Shown: positions 14,323-15,699 of the stretch, one piece after another | Numbering within the stretch: the first letter of the stretch is position 1 | Layout: the number at the start of each line of letters is the position of its first letter | Assembly: GCA_003650255.1 (NCBI GenBank) | Contig: QMOP01000009.1 | Span: forward strand, 1 to 15,699 | Direction: 5' to 3' | Length of the DNA stretch: 15,699 nucleotides | From: Caldisericota bacterium | GTDB lineage: Bacteria; CG03; B21-G15 | Made by a program: the position numbers and the translations under genes | The notes under the pieces: generated by a model | What the model saw: the letters and a program-made list of their open reading frames with translations, nothing else | Database searches by the model: none | What the model was told of the DNA's origin: nothing

Positions 14323-15699
14323 TTCAAAATACTCCAGTATTCCATTTTATTCAGTAAAGTAACGGCTTTATCAAGAGTATTCTTTCTTATCTCTGGAAAA
14401 ACCAAAATTGAACTAACCAAACAAAGCACCGCAAGAAAAACCATTGAAAATTTCATTGAAAAAGGCACTTCCTTTACATCTTTAAAGTTTCTCCTCTCAC
14501 CGTAAAAAGCAAATCTCTGAACTTTCATAAAAGAGGAGAGAGTTAAAATGCTTCCTATAACAGCCCATAATGCATAAATAGGATGTCCTGCTTTTACGCA
14601 AGCGACAATAATAATGAGTTTTGAAAAAAAACCATTAAATGGAGGTAAACCTGAAATAGATAATGACCCAATTAAAGAAGAAGTAGCGGTTACAGGCATA
14701 ACCTCCTTCAGACCTCCCATCTCTTTCAAATCCCGTGTTCCGATTCTATAGTACACAGCACCAGAAGTAAGGAAAAGAAGGGATTTGAATAGGGAATGAT
14801 TCAAAAGATGGAATACACCACCAATTATTCCAAGAGGAGTTGCTAATCCTATTCCTAAAAGTATATATCCTATCTGCGATATAGAATGATAAGCAAACAA
14901 TCTTTTCATATCCATCTGTCCAAGAGCCAAAATAACACCTACTATCATGGAAAGAATTCCAAGATAAACAATAATCTTATTTATACTGAATGGCAGGATC
15001 AGCATAATGCGTATTATAGGATATATTCCAAGTGTCTTGATAAGAACTCCACTTAACATTGCTGAAATAGGAGCAGGTGCTGATGGATGGGCATCTGGAA
15101 GCCATGAGTGGAATGGAACAGCCGCTGCTTTTATAAGAAATCCAGAAAGAAGAAGGAAAAAAGATAGTTTTGTAAGTTTATCTATCCCCTTTGAAATCTC
15201 CTTTGAAATCAAAACCATATTCAACATTCCAAACTTTGAATAAATTATTGCTATACCGAATAAAATAAAACCGGTTGCAAGTGAACCCATTACCATATAT
15301 TTAAAAGATGCTTCAAGTTCCTCCCTCTCAGTTCCAAATGCAACAAGTGCATAAGAAGAAATTGAAGCAATCTCTATAAAGACATACATATTAAAGAAAT
15401 CTCCTGTAAGGATTACCCCATTCATTCCAGCAAGCATTAAAAGAAATAAAGCATAATAATATCTCTTTGCAGTGTATCTCTTCATATAATCAATTGAAAA
15501 AATAACACACATACTTCCTATAAGATTTACAATTATAAGCATTATAGAGGTGAGATAATCAAAAACAAAATTTATTCCAAAAGGAATTCTCCATCCACCA
15601 ATAAAATAAACTCCTTTTTTACCAAAAAGAAAAACAGAAAGAATAAAAAGAAAAACAACAATTAAATTTGAGATTAAATCATTGAGAAAATATCTAACC
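14319..15699 (-). CDS. mnhD: MnhD/MrpD (NuoM-like) proton-translocating antiporter subunit, 5' end outside window
   Basis: The reading frame stays open past the ATG at 15542 to the window edge, giving 459 visible residues. The extra 52 include GGWRIPFGINFVFDYLTS, typical of MrpD/NuoM before the first conserved core helix, so 15542 is not the real start. It is a many-helix proton channel subunit. Visible key residues (fragment numbering) are E109 in MYVFIEIAS, K190 in GFLIKAAAVPFHSWLPDAHP, K221 in GVLIKTLG, and the HLLNHSLFKSLLF helix near 300. It should belong to an Mrp antiporter or to the ion-pumping arm of a group 4 hydrogenase; downstream ferredoxin, hycI and hyp genes favour the hydrogenase. 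MrpD, HyfF/HycC-like and MbhH proteins are hard to separate by eye. Confidence 0.93.
   Translation of the reverse strand, partial: VRYFLNDLISNLIVVFLFILSVFLFGKKGVYFIGGWRIPFGINFVFDYLTSIMLIIVNLIGSMCVIFSIDYMKRYTAKRYYYALFLLMLAGMNGVILTGDFFNMYVFIEIASISSYALVAFGTEREELEASFKYMVMGSLATGFILFGIAIIYSKFGMLNMVLISKEISKGIDKLTKLSFFLLLSGFLIKAAAVPFHSWLPDAHPSAPAPISAMLSGVLIKTLGIYPIIRIMLILPFSINKIIVYLGILSMIVGVILALGQMDMKRLFAYHSISQIGYILLGIGLATPLGIIGGVFHLLNHSLFKSLLFLTSGAVYYRIGTRDLKEMGGLKEVMPVTATSSLIGSLSISGLPPFNGFFSKLIIIVACVKAGHPIYALWAVIGSILTLSSFMKVQRFAFYGERRNFKDVKEVPFSMKFSMVFLAVLCLVSSILVFPEIRKNTLDKAVTLLNKMEYWSILK

Noticed and set aside
14319..15542. A complete 407-residue mnhD starting at 15542
   Set aside because: The frame continues upstream to the window edge with typical MrpD sequence, so the ATG at 15542 is internal.
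1..15699. CRISPR array, rRNA, riboswitch or defence system
   Set aside because: No regularly spaced direct repeats, no rRNA sequence and no known riboswitch motif was seen. The only gaps between genes are the tRNA/promoter region and the hairpin element.

Overview
This AT-rich window (roughly one third GC) comes from a bacterium. It carries tig, clpP, clpX, lon, two bacterial tRNA genes and clear Shine-Dalgarno sites. Hydrogenase maturation genes beside Mrp-type antiporter subunits suggest an anaerobe that makes or uses H2 through a membrane-bound group 4 [NiFe] hydrogenase. The phylum cannot be fixed from this sequence; an uncultivated anaerobic lineage is a guess. Every gene I can support lies on the minus strand, so the window reads from right to left.

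Right block (15699 to 9158): the end of an ion-translocating and hydrogenase operon. In transcription order it holds mnhD (5' end outside the window), mnhE, mnhF, a GC-rich hairpin element, an MnhG protein fused to a CBS pair, a HycF-like two-cluster ferredoxin subunit, a HycI-type protease, hypA and hypF. Apart from the hairpin element, all junctions overlap by 1-14 bases, so this looks like one polycistron. The hydrogenase large and small subunits are not in view; they are expected upstream (beyond 15699) or elsewhere.

Left block (9155 to 1): a putative promoter just after hypF, then tRNA-Lys(CUU), tRNA-Leu(UAG), a short trigger factor lacking its PPIase domain, clpP, clpX, lon, a class V aminotransferase, serA, an ABC ATPase, and an ABC-2 permease cut by the window edge. 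All protein genes from tig onward overlap. The block joins translation supply (tRNAs), nascent-chain folding (trigger factor), ATP-dependent proteolysis (ClpXP, Lon) and the first two steps of serine synthesis (SerA plus a probable phosphoserine-forming aminotransferase).

The most unusual feature is a roughly 161 bp GC-rich (about 61% in its core) inverted-repeat element between mnhF and mnhG. It is flanked by an 8 bp direct repeat that looks like a target-site duplication. The duplication re-creates the stop/start overlap that the two genes probably had before insertion. Other points of interest are the MnhG-CBS fusion, the PPIase-less trigger factor, the tRNA-headed protease operon with a predicted 12-nt tig leader, and a 62-base overlap of lon with the next gene. 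No CRISPR array, rRNA, transposase gene or riboswitch was seen. No stretch above 300 bases lacks a gene.
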